A DNA stretch of 64,000 nt from Membranipora membranacea (lineage: Eukaryota > Bryozoa > Gymnolaemata > Cheilostomatida > Membraniporidae), in NCBI GenBank assembly GCA_914767715.1, contig OU612072.1:18104001-18168000 (forward strand), given 5' to 3'. Positions within the stretch are counted from its first letter, which is position 1; every line of letters starts with the position of its first letter. A program made the position numbers and the translations under genes. This document shows, one piece after another, positions 1-12,641 of the stretch. The notes under the pieces were generated by a model that was given only the letters and a program-made list of their open reading frames with translations, made no database searches and was not told the DNA's origin.

Positions 1-488
1 GGAGCTAAGGCTTGATTTTCTAAATAAAAAAATAAGGTGGTTATTATAAAATCTGTGAGTGACCCAGGGTTCCACAGCTTGTAACAATTTTGAGCAACTT
101 CTCATTTATATATAACTTAATATAAAGATGAAGAGGGTTTTAATTGCTTGGCGATCAATAAGATTTAACACTTGACATCAAATCATTGTGGCTGACATGC
201 CTTGATGAGTGCTTTTTATATAATCATTTAGGGAAGGCATTAAGCAGAACCTATAAGCAGAGAGATTTCACCAGGGTGGATATTCTCTTCAACTATTTAT
301 GCAAGTTTTTGCAAAGGAATGAAGTTTCCCTAGTTCTGAAAATTTGGCAATTGTATGAAATTCAAAATTATCTAAAAAATTTTGGAGGTATGCAATATGA
401 CAACTGCAAGGGTGTAAGATTAGTAATTTGATACATCTGACTCAACTAAGAGTTTATCATTGTGTCGCCAACTGTTGGCGACATTGTG
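1..488. other. Flank with no supported gene
   Basis: AT-rich sequence downstream of the stop codon of the candidate gene that ends at 489. A short plus-strand open frame at 186-431 shows no recognisable motif, no flanking splice pattern and ordinary composition, so I treat it as chance. This stretch probably contains the 3' UTR of the minus-strand gene; nothing else can be supported. Confidence 0.4.
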
Positions 489-2550
489 TTAAAAGCCGGT
501 TGCATTGTTAGTAGGTGTATAGAGAGGATAATTACCATTCAGATCATCATCAGAATTTCTGCGAGGTTTCACACTAAACTTCTTCTTGGTTGCTTTTATA
601 AATGAGTCTATGGTCTGTTTGAAAGATGAGGATCTTCTTGAAGCTTCAACCTGAGTTGCGCTATCATTTGTTGACCCAGTTACATGATGACGCATGATTG
701 GCTGATTCAGATCTATAGGCCTTGTGATTGGTTGAAGCTGTCTTTGCGGTGACCCTCCGTCTTCTCTAGCAGGTATATCAGATCTAAATTTGAAAAATCA
801 CCAGTTCAAGGGTGTAAATTGTCACTGGTGTGTTGTATAATAACCCCCAAGCAGACTGTACTGGGGAGATTGGTTCAGCAAAAAAGGTTGATTAAAATCA
901 GATGGTCATATCACTCACCACAATCCCAAAGCATGGGCGGCAAAACATTGACTGCCATGAAGGTGCAGCCGAAATTTCTGCGCCAGGTTGCTCTCTGTCT
1001 GCAGGCAGGTCAGAGCACACCTGAGGGCCAACCAAACCCCAGTTATTGATGGACTGCAGTGGGCCACCTCCTCCTATCTTATCTATTATTGAAGGGTCCC
1101 TCTTTGAACAAACTCAGTCAGCGTGGTTTGACAGCTTTTGGTTCAAACTTGATGTCATAGAATTGAGGGGTATTCAAGCCTTTGACTGACTGGCCTATGC
1201 TATTGCCCCTGACCACATCCAGGTATAGGTTTAGGAAATACTGAGCAGATAGGGAAGGGTAGGAGGTAGCTCAGCTGGATAGAGCGCCTGACCTCATACA
1301 CGTATGTGTTCGAGGTTCTGGGTTTGAGTCCTGCTGCAGTCTGACTACTCCTACCTGTATTCCTACCTGCTTACAAACTGAGAGCAACTTAGCGCTGAAC
1401 ATGCTGGCGGCGCCCTTGGGGCACCTCTATTTCGCAGTCCTTGGACAGAGAAGAAAACTTGCAATTTCAACCAACATCAGCAACTGTTTCATATGGCTAT
1501 ACAACCTAGTTTCTCAGCGTTCATTTATTTGAGTGCAGGTTTCATCTGCATGAATCATAGTCTTGTGACAAAGTTTTATAATAGGCGGACGACAAACTTT
1601 TATATTGTGTGATGTTGTTGACAGGTCATGGTGACACAGACAATGTCTAAGCTTAGAATTGAGCTGAAGGCACTGAAGGAGGACGCGGCCACCTACTCCT
1701 CGCTCAGAGATGAGAAGAGTATGTGACTCAACTGGATCAGCCACAGAGACAGCTATCCTTATGTAAGTCACAACAGCCAACACTTACCTTGGTCGCGCTC
1801 CGTGATAGGACTGTGTTGGCTCGCTTTCCTCGTCAGCTGGGGGTAAATCAGCGTAATTACCGCTAACTGACTCTATTTGCCTGTGAGGTAAGGTTCCTGT
1901 AAAAGAAGGCAAAATGCTGTTTCAAATCGAAGAGTAATCACCCTGAAATTGTAATTGCCCATTTTCTTCATGCGACGATACTCGCCAAATTCTTAAGTGT
2001 TTATTGCCCATATCTGGCAAATTTTTAAAAAGGATGAGATATTTGTCTGGTTTCAATTTAAAATTTTAAACGCTTTCAAATTAATATGGCTGAAAACATC
2101 TAGCAATGATAATTTTCCTTCCAAAAAAAAGTTTCTGTGAGTACTAGGCTTACATCTTTAGCCGAACTGGTGTCTTGATTGATCTCGAAAGACCAGAGTT
2201 ATCACCGGAGAGGTCTTACCTGAGTTGGAGTTAGAAGCAGATCGAACACTTCCTGGATTATGGGACAGCTCTCTGTGATGATTGGCTACATTACTACTTC
2301 TAGGCCTATCATCTACACCTCTACTAGTAGTACTACCAGTTCTATTGCTATGTCTATTATCTATATTCAGCTGATCACTACGACTGGGTAGTTCTACTGA
2401 GTAAACTCTTTGTCTTGTGTCAGCGGCAGCTGGTAGAGGGTTTAGTCTTACACAGACTTCACAGTTTGTGATAGAATGTAGCGTACACAAAGCCCCAGCG
2501 GATGGCCATCCACCTGAAGCCATTCCTCTATCACCGCACAAACGAGTGGA
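489..2550 (-). CDS. Candidate three-exon gene for a disordered, Ser/Thr/Tyr-rich protein (5' end uncertain)
   Basis: I do not recognise the family. Three minus-strand exons join with matching phases and GT-AG sites: 2220-2550 (donor GTAAGACC, ends phase 1), 1788-1896 (acceptor after TTTTACAG, donor GTAAGTG, ends phase 2) and 489-783 (acceptor after CAAATTTAG, stop at 489). The first exon may start at the methionine in [10 protein letters not shown], or continue from an upstream exon through the acceptor at 2551; upstream exons could not be joined in frame. The product has a small Cys/His-containing stretch ([14 protein letters not shown]) followed by long Ser/Asn/Arg-rich low-complexity sequence. 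A basic patch ([18 protein letters not shown]) and tyrosines in NYADLPP and NYPLYTP lie near the end. It could be the cytosolic tail of a receptor or an adaptor; that is speculation. The phase agreement across both introns is the main support. Confidence 0.5.
1261..1450 (+). mobile_element. tRNA-derived SINE
   Basis: The 5' part looks like a tRNA: an A-box-like TAGCTCAGCTGGATAGAGC at about 1268 and a B-box GGGTTTGAGTCC at about 1321. The ends do not pair as an acceptor stem, so it is not a functional tRNA gene. The 3' body (gagagcaact...gcgc...tatttcgcag) recurs at about 48125-48210, which shows that this is a dispersed family. Confidence 0.65.
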
Positions 2551-3063
2551 CTACAAAGATCTGTGGCTGACGTTGGTGATTGGGACTGTATATTATCTGA
2601 GCTCCTAGCTTTATGCTCCTGAAAGCAAAAGGGGAAGTTTTTTTTTCAAAAGTTTGCAGAACAAATTTTAATATGGAACTTACTGTGCGTACTGTCTTCT
2701 GTGTCAAAGTCAAGGTGACTTTCCTGGATTTTGATATCCAGGGGGATCTTAATCCCAAATCACTCACTCATTTATAGAACTATACACATGTTGAGTGAAC
2801 GCTTTGGAACAATTCTATAATTGAACGACCGAATGAGTGATAATTTTGAGCTTAATGATAGCTAATTATTTATTTAAAAATCTCGCTCCAATTTAATTAA
2901 ATTTCTTCATCAAAGATACATTAAAATAGTAAATCTTAGTAAAAACATGTATTTCTAGTTTCATGAGTTTTCAGTGTTTTGTGTGACTGACAACATACAC
3001 ATTAAATTATGAGCTACCAAACTCCGAGAGGGATGATCAAGAAGCAAAACGAAAGTGGCATTT

Positions 3064-3421
3064 ATTACCCTATAGGAGTTTAGTTTTCGCGGCATTTAGG
3101 ATTCGCTTATTCACGTTGTTGCCTAGGTTGCGAAATTGAGTGTATCTTAAATTTAACTCACTCGCCATAGTTTCATAAACAATGTACAATTATACAGGAA
3201 TACACCTCACCTAAGCATGCAAGCTAGCGTGGTGTAGTGGTTTAAGTGTCTGCCTTGCGATCAATGGAGATTTATGCCCTGGGTTCGAATCCCAGCTTGG
3301 ACATTTTAAAAATAATTTTCACTAGTAGGCCTACTAGCGAAATTTAGTACTAGTGAAATTAAGTACCGGGTCCAGATAGCGAAATTAAACTCTAGCCAAA
3401 TTACACTCCTATAGGGTATAA
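3064..3421. mobile_element. Small TIR element (MITE-like) enclosing a tRNA-like sequence
   Basis: The sequence near 3067-3083 (accctataggagt) reappears in reverse complement at about 3408-3420 (actcctatagggt), which gives terminal inverted repeats of about 15 bp. Further weaker similarity runs inward (tttagttttcgc against gcgaaattaaac). The two ends are about 358 bp apart and there is no coding sequence between them. No clear target-site duplication was found, so the exact ends are uncertain. Confidence 0.45.
3229..3302 (+). mobile_element. tRNA-like SINE head
   Basis: It has A-box-like TGGTGTAGTGGTTTAAGT at about 3235 and a perfect B-box GGGTTCGAATCCC at about 3282. The ends do not form a 7-bp acceptor stem, so I call it a tRNA-derived SINE head or tRNA pseudogene and not a working tRNA gene. 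It sits inside the TIR element at 3064-3421. Confidence 0.55.
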
Positions 3422-4212
3422 GGAGTGCAACAAACCAAGGAGTCTCTAACTCCTTGAACAAACACACAGGTTGACTGACGTACCTTTTGATTGACCAGCT
3501 AAGAGATGTTAACAGCTGACAGTCAAGAGTAGTCATGTAGACTACTCTTAAATCAGTAGTGTCAAGGAGTAATTTGTAACTCCTTGGTTCTGTGTAGCTA
3601 GCTTAGTCAGTTTCTAAACTCCTTGATTAGTTTGTTCAGTTGTATCTATCAATCATCAATTGAATCAATGACTGAAAGTGAATGAGGCATCGTACACTCC
3701 TAGCTGAACCCAGATACACATCAATTTTCCTAGTACCCAATACACAAAAGTTTGGCTGGTAGATTATCTGGAGCTTGGTTGTATCAATGAGTCCATTGTT
3801 TGATAACTGACCCACCCACTGACTAACTTTACTAACAAATAATCTAGCTAGGTTTATCAATTTAACTACTAGTACTAGAGTCTAGCTAGTGTAGTGAAGT
3901 AAGTAAGTATTCAATCAGAAATAAACTATCTAGCTCTAGCAAAATTAACAACCAATACTTACTTAATAGTTGAACCAACTGTTGATCAGGGATGTCTAAA
4001 GAATAATGATATCACAACACTCTCTTTTATGTAGTTGAGTGATTGTAATAGTTATAGTATCGTATAAGAGGCACTATCACCAACCTGTCACTCAGTCTCA
4101 CTCAGTAAATATGACGTCAAATTAGCCTCAAACTCTCTTTGTAAGATGAAGATAAAAAACACAAGTGATATTCGCGGCTATAATACGCAAGAGAGGACAA
4201 TCACATTGTATG

Positions 4213-7200
4213 AATTTAGAGGACAACTCCTAGTTAGTGACAATTTTATTTTTATCCTTTTCATTTATTTGTTGAATTTATTTGTTGAATCAATACATAT
4301 TCAACGGCATAAATTCAGATTTGGAAATCCAAAACCTCTACAGCCACTAAGGGTTTCATTCCCATCAGGACGGTAGGGCACCCCTAAAACAGTCATCAAA
4401 GGCGAGGGGCTAAGTACGTTGACATTCAATTGTCACTATGACGCAGCCTGCCATCCATCTAAAGTTAGTCCTGTCAACATAAATATATTACATTAAAATA
4501 CAAAGCCGTGCACTCGCAAGTACCTAAAAACATGCTCATCACTACTCATAACTGTCCAATTGATCATCTGTAATATTCCACACCAGTCATTTAGCTAAAT
4601 TTTATTTTTAATTCCGCATGTTATGTGGTCATTCATAATATTCCTGCAAACAGACAAACTAACTTGCATTCAACATTATGCCTGCGAATATAGGCAATTT
4701 TATTTTTCTTCGTTTGATCTCGAATAAAGATTTAACTAACTAACTAACTGAATCACTCTTTCTGCTGGAATTCCACCATGTGTTCAATATAAAAACACCT
4801 CATCACTGCGGTGCAGTCTCATTTTGAATTGGGCTTCTCGCCTGTGAAACATCTAAACATAAAAGACATGCAGTGACAAGACAATTGTTTTTTTCAGGTA
4901 AGGTAAGGCAATATTATCTTTAGCTGTTGCCTGTTGCCTGGAAATGTTAGAACTACTTACTCAATTGGAATTATAGAATCATCAAAAATAGACATATAAA
5001 TCGAAATCAAGTTTTGAAATCAAAATATTCGTATCACCTAAATGTCAGAAGTACAATTCAAAAGACATGTGACAACACTCCAACTCTAATACAGATACAT
5101 AAACGTAAGCTTTGATATTTCATCGGTACAGTGTTCCACAGAGGGAGATGTAGTATAGTGGTCACAGAACAGCCTGATGTTAGCGCTGTTATTATCTTGT
5201 GAACTCATAGTGCCACAAAAGTGACTCCTTGCCACAGCATGAGTTGACCAAGACACACGGTTTCAAGGAGTATGTCATGTGATGAAGATACATGCGGGTA
5301 GTCGTATTTGGTAGAGCTGTTTTACGATCATTTCACAAACTCATAATTTACAGAGTAAAATCTGTTTAATCAGTGCCAATCGCCCAATTTGAATCACATC
5401 AACAAGACTTTACACTATGGCCCTAGCTTTGTCATGCGGCCACTTTATTGTTTAAGTAGATGAGAAGCAAAACAAAAAAAGGTGGACATATGACAAGGCT
5501 ACATCGACACACATTATCTTCTTTTGTATGATTAGAAACGAAAATCAGTTGCGTAGTGATGAATACACAGACTGCTCATGACATCACAAAGTATCGGCAT
5601 ACCGCAACATGTAAAAAGATATTATCAGCATTTTTACTTTTTTCAGGCAAATTATTTGCATTTTGAGGTATTAACTAACCTGAGAAATACAGCGCTGCTC
5701 TCAGATTTTGATTGATTGATTTAGCTAGGACTTATCTTCTCTCTATATCTGAGAGGATAACTCACAAGGATTGTGCTCTCACAAAACTAATAAAAAATCA
5801 CCTACAGTTGATGTCGTTGAGATAGAGTCACTTGTTGGGTACAATTATAAAGAAGAGTGTGATGTGACCTGATAAGCTGTATGGGTTACGTTTCAGTCAA
5901 CAGATTTATTTAGAAAATCACTGTATTGTTTATGATTCGTCATCGAAGACCTTTCATCGATGCACCTATTGAGTAATATCTCAAGGTCCTTTTTCTGCTC
6001 AAAATATTTACAAGGGACGGATCATACTACAACTGCATCTCCTGACTTTGCGCTTTGAGTGGGTGGGGGGGGGGGGTGGTGAAGGATTGAACCTCTTTCA
6101 GTTTCTTGTTCCATTTTAAGTTTACAGAAGATTTTTCTAACAACTCATGTTTTTTTGCAATTCTCATGCAAGCAAAAGCTGATCTTATAAAAGAGAAGAT
6201 ATCACTATATCCTAATCCGCACGATTGGGCTTTCATCATTCCCACCCCCATCCACTCGAAGCCCGAAGTCAGGTAATGCAGTAGCCCTATGGTATATGAA
6301 TGTATTGTTTTATTAATATCACAAAATGAGAAAAATATAACCCAACTTTTGTTTGCAATAACCCTCCGCCACCACAGAGGGAAGAACAGACTTGTTCTAG
6401 TCCATCCGGAATAAGCACACCCCATAATAGCCAATACTTGACAGCTTTGTTTGTATTCTGCCAGCACCCACAAAATGTATGTATGTTTTGTATTGTCTCA
6501 GGAAGAGAAATAAAAATGTTTATGTGGGTGCTCTCTAAAAATATTCTCTAAAAAAAAAGCTCAGTTTGAATGTAATGTAAAATTATATGGATATAAAACC
6601 ATATATGGAATAAATTTGTATAAAAAATGACATTTCAAATCTATTTACGAAAAACTGTGTGTATATATCTGACGGAATGGGCTCTAAAACAGTTAGAGCG
6701 TAGCTGAGTTCTTTGTTTTATTGCCTGAAACCGGCCTGAGGGAAGCATTTTTAATTTTAGCACTGGATCAGATTGGTTGCCAGCAACCATTCTCAGGCTC
6801 GGCTCTTGGTTTTCAGTTTGTGCACATATAGGTCTTGTATATTAGTAAAAGATTGACCGCCTGCTAGTTATTCTGCTGTGCTGATAAGATGTTTTAGTTT
6901 TCGATGGGAGTCTGATTTGAGATGTTTGAGGACCACCACTAGATTATAGCTGATAACACTTTCTATGAATGATTTGTAACAGGTTCGTATGATTTTCTCG
7001 TTTATGCTCAGATGGTAGAGTTTGGCAAGTAGGTGAGTTCTGGTTCGAGCTTTCTTGTTGGTCTTCTCAGTATTGAGTGTAAAGTCTAGTTTTATTAGAT
7101 AGAACTGTGCCGAGATAGGTGAATGAGTCTACAACTTCGATGTTAGTATTGTCAATGATTAGTGACGGCGCTGGCAGAGGGTTACCTCTTACATTGCTGG

Positions 7201-8738
7201 ATACTAGCTCTTTCGTTTTCTTGGCATTGAGGAGAAGGTCGTTGGAGAAGCACGAGTTTTCCAAATGGGCAGCTTCTTCTTGTAACTTTGTTTGTGTTGT
7301 TTCAGAAAGATATTCTAGTAGAATTGGTCGTCAGTGAATTTTATAACAGTTGTTGATTGATGGACTAAAGCCATCTGTGCTTCATACAGAGAGAACATGA
7401 ACGGACTCAGGACACAGCCCTGTGGACTTCCTGTTGACGTGCTGCTGATTTTGGATGTGTTGGTTGATGTTATTACCTTCTGTTTCGGTTGATCAGAAAA
7501 CTATAAACCCAATTAACTATGTTTGGATGGAAGTCATAGTCACTGAGTTTATCTGTGAGTAATTTTGGATTGATGGTATTGAAGGTACTTGTATAATCGA
7601 TGAATAGAGCTCTGACATGGTTCTGGGCATTCTATCCAGATGTTCACTGATCTTGTCAATCAAAGTGATGAGAGCGTCTTCAGTTGACCTGTTTGGTTTG
7701 TACGCAAACTGTGATGAGTCATTCAGCTTTGGTGACATTCTTGTTTTTCCAGGCATTTACCGACCATCGATGTTAGAGCTATTGGTCTAAAATCCTTAGG
7801 TTCATTTGCACCAGCACATTTAGGTATGGGTTTGATACTTGCCATTTTCCACACTGTAGGTATGCATCCCTGTTTGATCGACATGTTGAACAGGTCAGTG
7901 AGTGGTTGTGCAATCGTTGGCGTTGATTATTTGAGTAGACGGGCTGTGATATTATCTGCCCTTGGGCTCTTATTCATTTGGCGCCGCACAGAGTTGAATA
8001 AACTTCGTCAAAACTAAAAAACTCATCGCAATATGGCAAAAGAGATGGTAAAACAGTCATGACAGACTCACGCCATATTAAAGTTCCCTGCAATCAAGAA
8101 TGCTGGCGGTGATGAGATAATATATGAATTAAGTCTGCTATCGCTTAGAGTTATATGCTGAACTGCATGAAAGGAATGTTGCCTTTTTGTAATGATCGAA
8201 ATACATTCATTGACACAGACAAAAAACTCATGGAAGGTAACACCATACCTTTTTTTGCATTGGAAACAGCACTTTTCTAATAGGGACGTTTTGCTTGGAT
8301 TGATTTTGACTTTCTATATTGACAGTTATTTATTTGATGATCAGTTAATCCAGTCGCATATCAAATTGCAAAGCATACCAACATATGCAAGCAACCGTGC
8401 AGTAATCACTATGACCAGCAAAAAATAAATCTATAAAAATTAGAATTCAAAGCAAATACAGTACCATCTACATACTCTACATTTACAATCCCTATGATCA
8501 TAAACTGGAAAATCCCATACTCAATCGTTTTGGGATTTCCATGAGTAATGGAAAATCATTCAACCATAATCCTGTTTTATTCAGTTTCTATTCATCAGTT
8601 GTCAGGCTTTTCATAGTGAAGCTAGTAGTTGAGGTGACTACTATTGAATCTAACCTCAGCCGGATAAAATATAATAAACAGTGAATCATAGTTAATCTGT
8701 ACCAAACACTGCCTATCAGAGAGTTCTGTTAGTATAAG
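4213..8738. other. Non-coding left part of duplication copy 1
   Basis: It holds possible LINE 3'-end sequence finishing in an AATAAA-like signal and a (TAAC)n tail at about 4725-4751, a decayed hairpin with TTGTCATGCGGCC at about 5430-5505, and the reverse-transcriptase fragment at 6868-8015. The open frame on the minus strand at 6027-6473 is conserved in copy 2 only because the DNA is duplicated. It crosses a poly-G run and shows no domain, so it is not called as a gene. Confidence 0.5.
6868..8015 (-). mobile_element. Decayed non-LTR retrotransposon RT fragment (CR1/L2-like), copy 1
   Basis: This is the 3' part of a LINE reverse transcriptase, 5' truncated and broken. The minus strand encodes QFAYKPNRSTEDALITLIDK (a typical non-LTR RT block), then NDLLLNAKKTKELV and SFTYLGTVLS near the end of the RT domain. 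Compared with the better-preserved copy at 24010-25153, it has frameshifts (around 7630 and 7320) that destroy the region of the FADD catalytic motif. No endonuclease domain is present. The insertion predates the 17 kb duplication because both copies carry it at the same place. The CR1/L2 assignment rests on recalled motif similarity only. Confidence 0.8.
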
Positions 8739-11699
8739 ATGGCTTCAGCTGACTTCTCGACTACTACAGAGTGTGAGGGTCTTCTGACTGAGTGGATACA
8801 GGCTTACTTCACTGAGCTGAAGGAGTTGGATGATGAGTTTGTTAATAATCTTGACTTGGGGATATACTTTGATAGAAGAGAGGGTGTTCCAGAGAGGATA
8901 TCTAATCAGCATGGCGACCTGAAGTCTCTATTAGACAATGTGGATGTGACAGAAGGCTGGAGGATTCTGATGAGCATGACCAGTCAGATTAAGAATATAT
9001 TTCGTAGACGGAAGAGTGATGTGCTGTGTGAAGCTATCAACAGAGGACATAAGAACATTGCAGAGACTATAATAGAATATCTTACACCAGATCAGCTTCT
9101 TCAGTACTTACAACTGGAGGATGAGAGAGGAAATAAGTATCTGTATTCATCTTACCTATACCGTCAATCATCGCTGCTCGCTAAGCTTCTCTACAGACTA
9201 CCTGAAGTATCACAGAGATATGAAGTATTAAATATTAGAGACAGGTCAGGTAATACTGTACTACATAGTTCTGCTACTACTGAACTACTACAGTCATTAG
9301 AATCAGAAGATTTGTGTTATAAGCTTCTCACCACACAGAATAACGAAGGACAAACACCACTGTATGTATTGTGGCCATCTCATATAAAGGCAGCATTAGA
9401 CTCAGTGACTGCTGATCAGCGTCTGACTCTGATAGACATGAGAGATAATAAGGGACAGACTGCTGCTGAGTACCGGGCCAGAGAGATCAGTGAGGATCAG
9501 GATCAGGGTCTCAGATCCATTTTCTTTAGGAAGGAATGCTTAGCAGTTATAGAGTACAGTAGATGTGAGGCTAGAATAGAGATAGTCATATCTACACAGC
9601 ATGAGTCCGGTAAGTACATCATTGTTTATGCTTTGTACTGTACACAGCAATCATAATTTCTTTTGTTTGTTTACAATTATATTGGATGGACTTTAACATA
9701 TAGTAGATTATGGAATGTTGGTTTGATTCCTAAGCCTCTCTTCAAACAAGGATATCAAGCCAGCGACGCCAAACTTGTACAATAGGCCTATATACAGTTT
9801 TTTAGTTCACTGGTTCTTTTCTGATTAAAGTCTTAACATATGGTATGGTTATTGATGGAAATTGTCATGTGTACACAGCACATATTGTGGTCTATAATTG
9901 ATCAGTACACAAAATTAATTCTACCAGTCATTTAGCACAAACACAATTATTGAGTTTCACTGCCATATTCAATGAAAACTGACTGAACCAAATATTAGAA
10001 ATGGCCTAATAAAGCAAACATGGAAGCAATATACACTTTGCTTTATTATACTAATGCTTAAAAATACTTTGGTGGTCGATTGAGTATTGTCTGTTGTTAG
10101 CCTTTTGCAGTTCGATCATGAGTTTCTCGTATGAAAGACATCAGTAAATACAGTCATGAGAAAGTGATACCTCATTACTTCATCTTCCGCTCTTTATGGA
10201 GAAAGTTGTGGTTTTCATTTTTTTTGTAGATTTGTTGATCGTTTCGTTATTAAATATTAAAAATGAGATACTATAATAGAGCTCTTAATTCAATACTCTC
10301 TGTTATCTATTTTCAGTAAGAGATGATATGCTGAGAAGGATCATACAGGAAGAGTCTCTGACACAAGATGAGATACAGAAGTTATCTCCACTCACCTCAC
10401 AGTATATCATACCTCGTCAGCGGAGGCAGGAGCGGCTAGATGAGCGGCTAGATGAGCCAGATTTTAGATTCATTCTCGGTGAACATCTAGCAACAATCAA
10501 CTCACAGCGCGAGAAGCAGACATCTAGGTACAGTCTTATCTTCTACAACACAGAACAGAGAGAGAATGGAGCTGAAGCCGAAGCTAGTAATCTAGAAAAA
10601 GCCCTCTCTCACACAGGATGTGATGTCATCAAAGCAAAGTGGAGTCACACTGACGAGCTGAGACAGATGATCAGTGATAGGCTGAGTGATATAGGAGGAC
10701 GATGTAACTTCCTGTTTGTCTGTATCATGTCACATGGAGAACTGGGTCAGCTGAGAGGAAGTGATGACTCACTAGTATCTATCAGTACTATCATCAGAGA
10801 CTTTGAACAGAATCTACCAGCACATGTTCCACTAGTCAGTATATTTAGATGTACCATTGCCTATGTTATAATCAATTACACTTCTGGAATCCTATTGACC
10901 TGGTGTAAGGTATTGTTTTTGGCAAACAAGTATGTGCATTTATCCATGAAAAAACTTCAAACTGACAGAATGTTGTCTACAATAACACAATTATTGAATG
11001 GAGTGATTACTGCTCTGATTTCTGATATTGTTATCTCTCTGTATGTTACAGGTACTAATGATCCAGGCGTGTCAGAACTCAGAAGTTGGAGCTCTATCAG
11101 CGACCACAGCAGATATGCCTGCAGTTCACACTTCATCTAATTCTACTGATGACAAACATGTGGTCCTTACTAGAGATAACACTGTACTACTTCTCGCCTC
11201 TAAACCAGGTGTGATATCAAAAATATTGTAATCATATTGGAGTTATCTACATCGGTTCATTGCCTGGGAATTCCCTGTTGTAAACATCCTTTTTTAGTTG
11301 ATAAACCAAATGTGTAGAAGTTGCCTCTGAACCAGGTGTGATACTATGTTTATATTATACTTATATCGGGGATATCTTCATCTGTTGGCGGAAAATGGCT
11401 ATATTATAACGCCATCTTTGGCTTAAAAAGAAACAAATTAAAACAGTGCAATAGCAGTTGACTAGCTATACCCTGCTATAAAGATTTACATATAGATCAT
11501 ACTTATAGGAGGCGTGGCCTACAGAGGAGTTTACACTGGAGAATTAGCCGATCAGATTAGACAATCTAACGGGAATATCTCCCTACACGACATGCACAGT
11601 GAGGCTGTTATTGGACTGAGAAGAAATTATGGATCAGAACAAACCCCTGTCTACAGTGATACTCTGGACAAACGGCTTCTCATGCCAGGGAAGGCTTAG
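8739..11699 (+). CDS. Caspase with ankyrin-like N-terminus, copy 1
   Basis: Predicted cysteine protease of the caspase family (cleavage after Asp, cell death or immune signalling). Four exons: 8739-9609, 10317-10834, 11052-11208 and 11509-11699, with phases 1/0/1 and GT-AG sites throughout. Exon 1 (about 290 residues) has no recognisable CARD or DED. Its second half has ankyrin-like motifs (RSGNTVLH, NEGQTPLYVLWP, NKGQTAAEY). Exon 2 gives the p20 core: YSLIFYNT, GAEAEASNLEKAL, and the catalytic histidine in CIMSHGELG. Exon 3 gives the catalytic cysteine in MIQACQN, where most caspases have QACRG. Exon 4 gives the p10-like part; GVAYRGVYTGELADQI matches the YSWRN loop, whose Arg helps bind Asp. 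The gene is convergent with truncated WDHD1. It differs from its duplicate at 25886 mainly in exons 1 and 4. Confidence 0.88.
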
Positions 11700-12641
11700 A
11701 AGTTTTGTTATCTTTACTATTCAAGGCATTATGACCTAAGTTCTCTCGGTTAGTTTGATTTATGCTTTGTATTATGGGCAAAAGTCTATAAAGCTGTTAG
11801 GCCCTTGGGCGATTTTGTTCAACTTATGGCTATGCAGGCTTTCCCTGTCCTATATTTGAAGGCTACTTCTTTAGCTTGACATAATCTAGATCAGTGGCGA
11901 GTAAATTACATTTGACGAAGATATTCAAGACTGCCTGACATGTCTTTGATTAACACAATAATATGATATGCTTATCACATATTCCGATGGTCTAACCATG
12001 TTTGTCCTCCCATAGTATTAGATCTCCTTTAAATTAAAATCAATGGTACAGTCTATTTGGAGAAGCTTGTCGTGACTGTTGAAAATGATGTTTAGGTGAT
12101 TTTCTCCAAACAGAGCACGTCTAACTGTTCCTTGGCAACAAAAATGTGTCCATTCTGTTACTGAGTCACATTTTTATTATGATTATACTATTTACTCACA
12201 TATGTAAGCGTATATCAGCATGAATTGATTCCAATTCTGATCGAGAACTAAGAAACATTTTCGATGTTCACAGTCATATAAAATAAATTTCTACCACTAA
12301 TGATGGCAATCACAAACTGGGGAGTAAGCGGGATAGGAATCCTTTGATAAATATATTGATCAACGTTTTTGTAAAAACCCGATTGAGCCTGATTTGGCCC
12401 CTTCTTGTCAGCATACTTCCGAGGCGTATCCAAGTCATCTAAGGTGGAAGACTACTCACATACTATGCCATTCTATGTCTATTCAGATAATCGAGAATTT
12501 TCTAAATGTCATTTTATCTATTTTGTAATATGAAGACGAACAAGTTGGAAAATACATGAATAGCATGAATATGATTTTATATGAAATAATTTACTGAAAT
12601 AAAAGCTGTATATAATATGTTTGGTTTTGGGTGAGGGACAA
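11700..12641. other. Intergenic gap between convergent caspase and truncated WDHD1
   Basis: It holds the presumed 3' UTRs of two convergent genes. The equivalent interval in copy 2 (28837-29446) is shorter and barely alignable, except near the WDHD1 end, where tttatatgaaataattta resembles ttttatgaaataattact. I see no gene here; the minus-strand frame at 12248-12433 has no domain. Confidence 0.5.

Larger units (their letters stand above)
2551..4212. other. Intergenic region between the candidate gene and the 17 kb duplication
   Basis: It contains a TIR-bounded element at about 3064-3421. The rest is AT-rich with many short repeated words such as ctccttg, actagtacta and gctagc (3420-4000). Short minus-strand frames at 2531-2767, 3306-3536 and 3636-3860 have no recognisable domain. 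The sequence around 2691-2750 has a good donor (GTAAGTTCC on the minus strand) and could be an upstream exon of the candidate gene, but it cannot be joined in frame with confidence. Confidence 0.4.

Noticed and set aside
3229-3302. Functional tRNA gene
   Set aside because: A- and B-boxes are present but the ends do not pair as an acceptor stem, and the anticodon region is too long; the same holds for 1261, 39282, 40640 and 61536.
6027-6473. 148-codon minus-strand frame, also present at 23164-23613
   Set aside because: It is kept in both copies only because the DNA is duplicated. It crosses a poly-G run of different length that shifts its end, and it has no domain or splice context.
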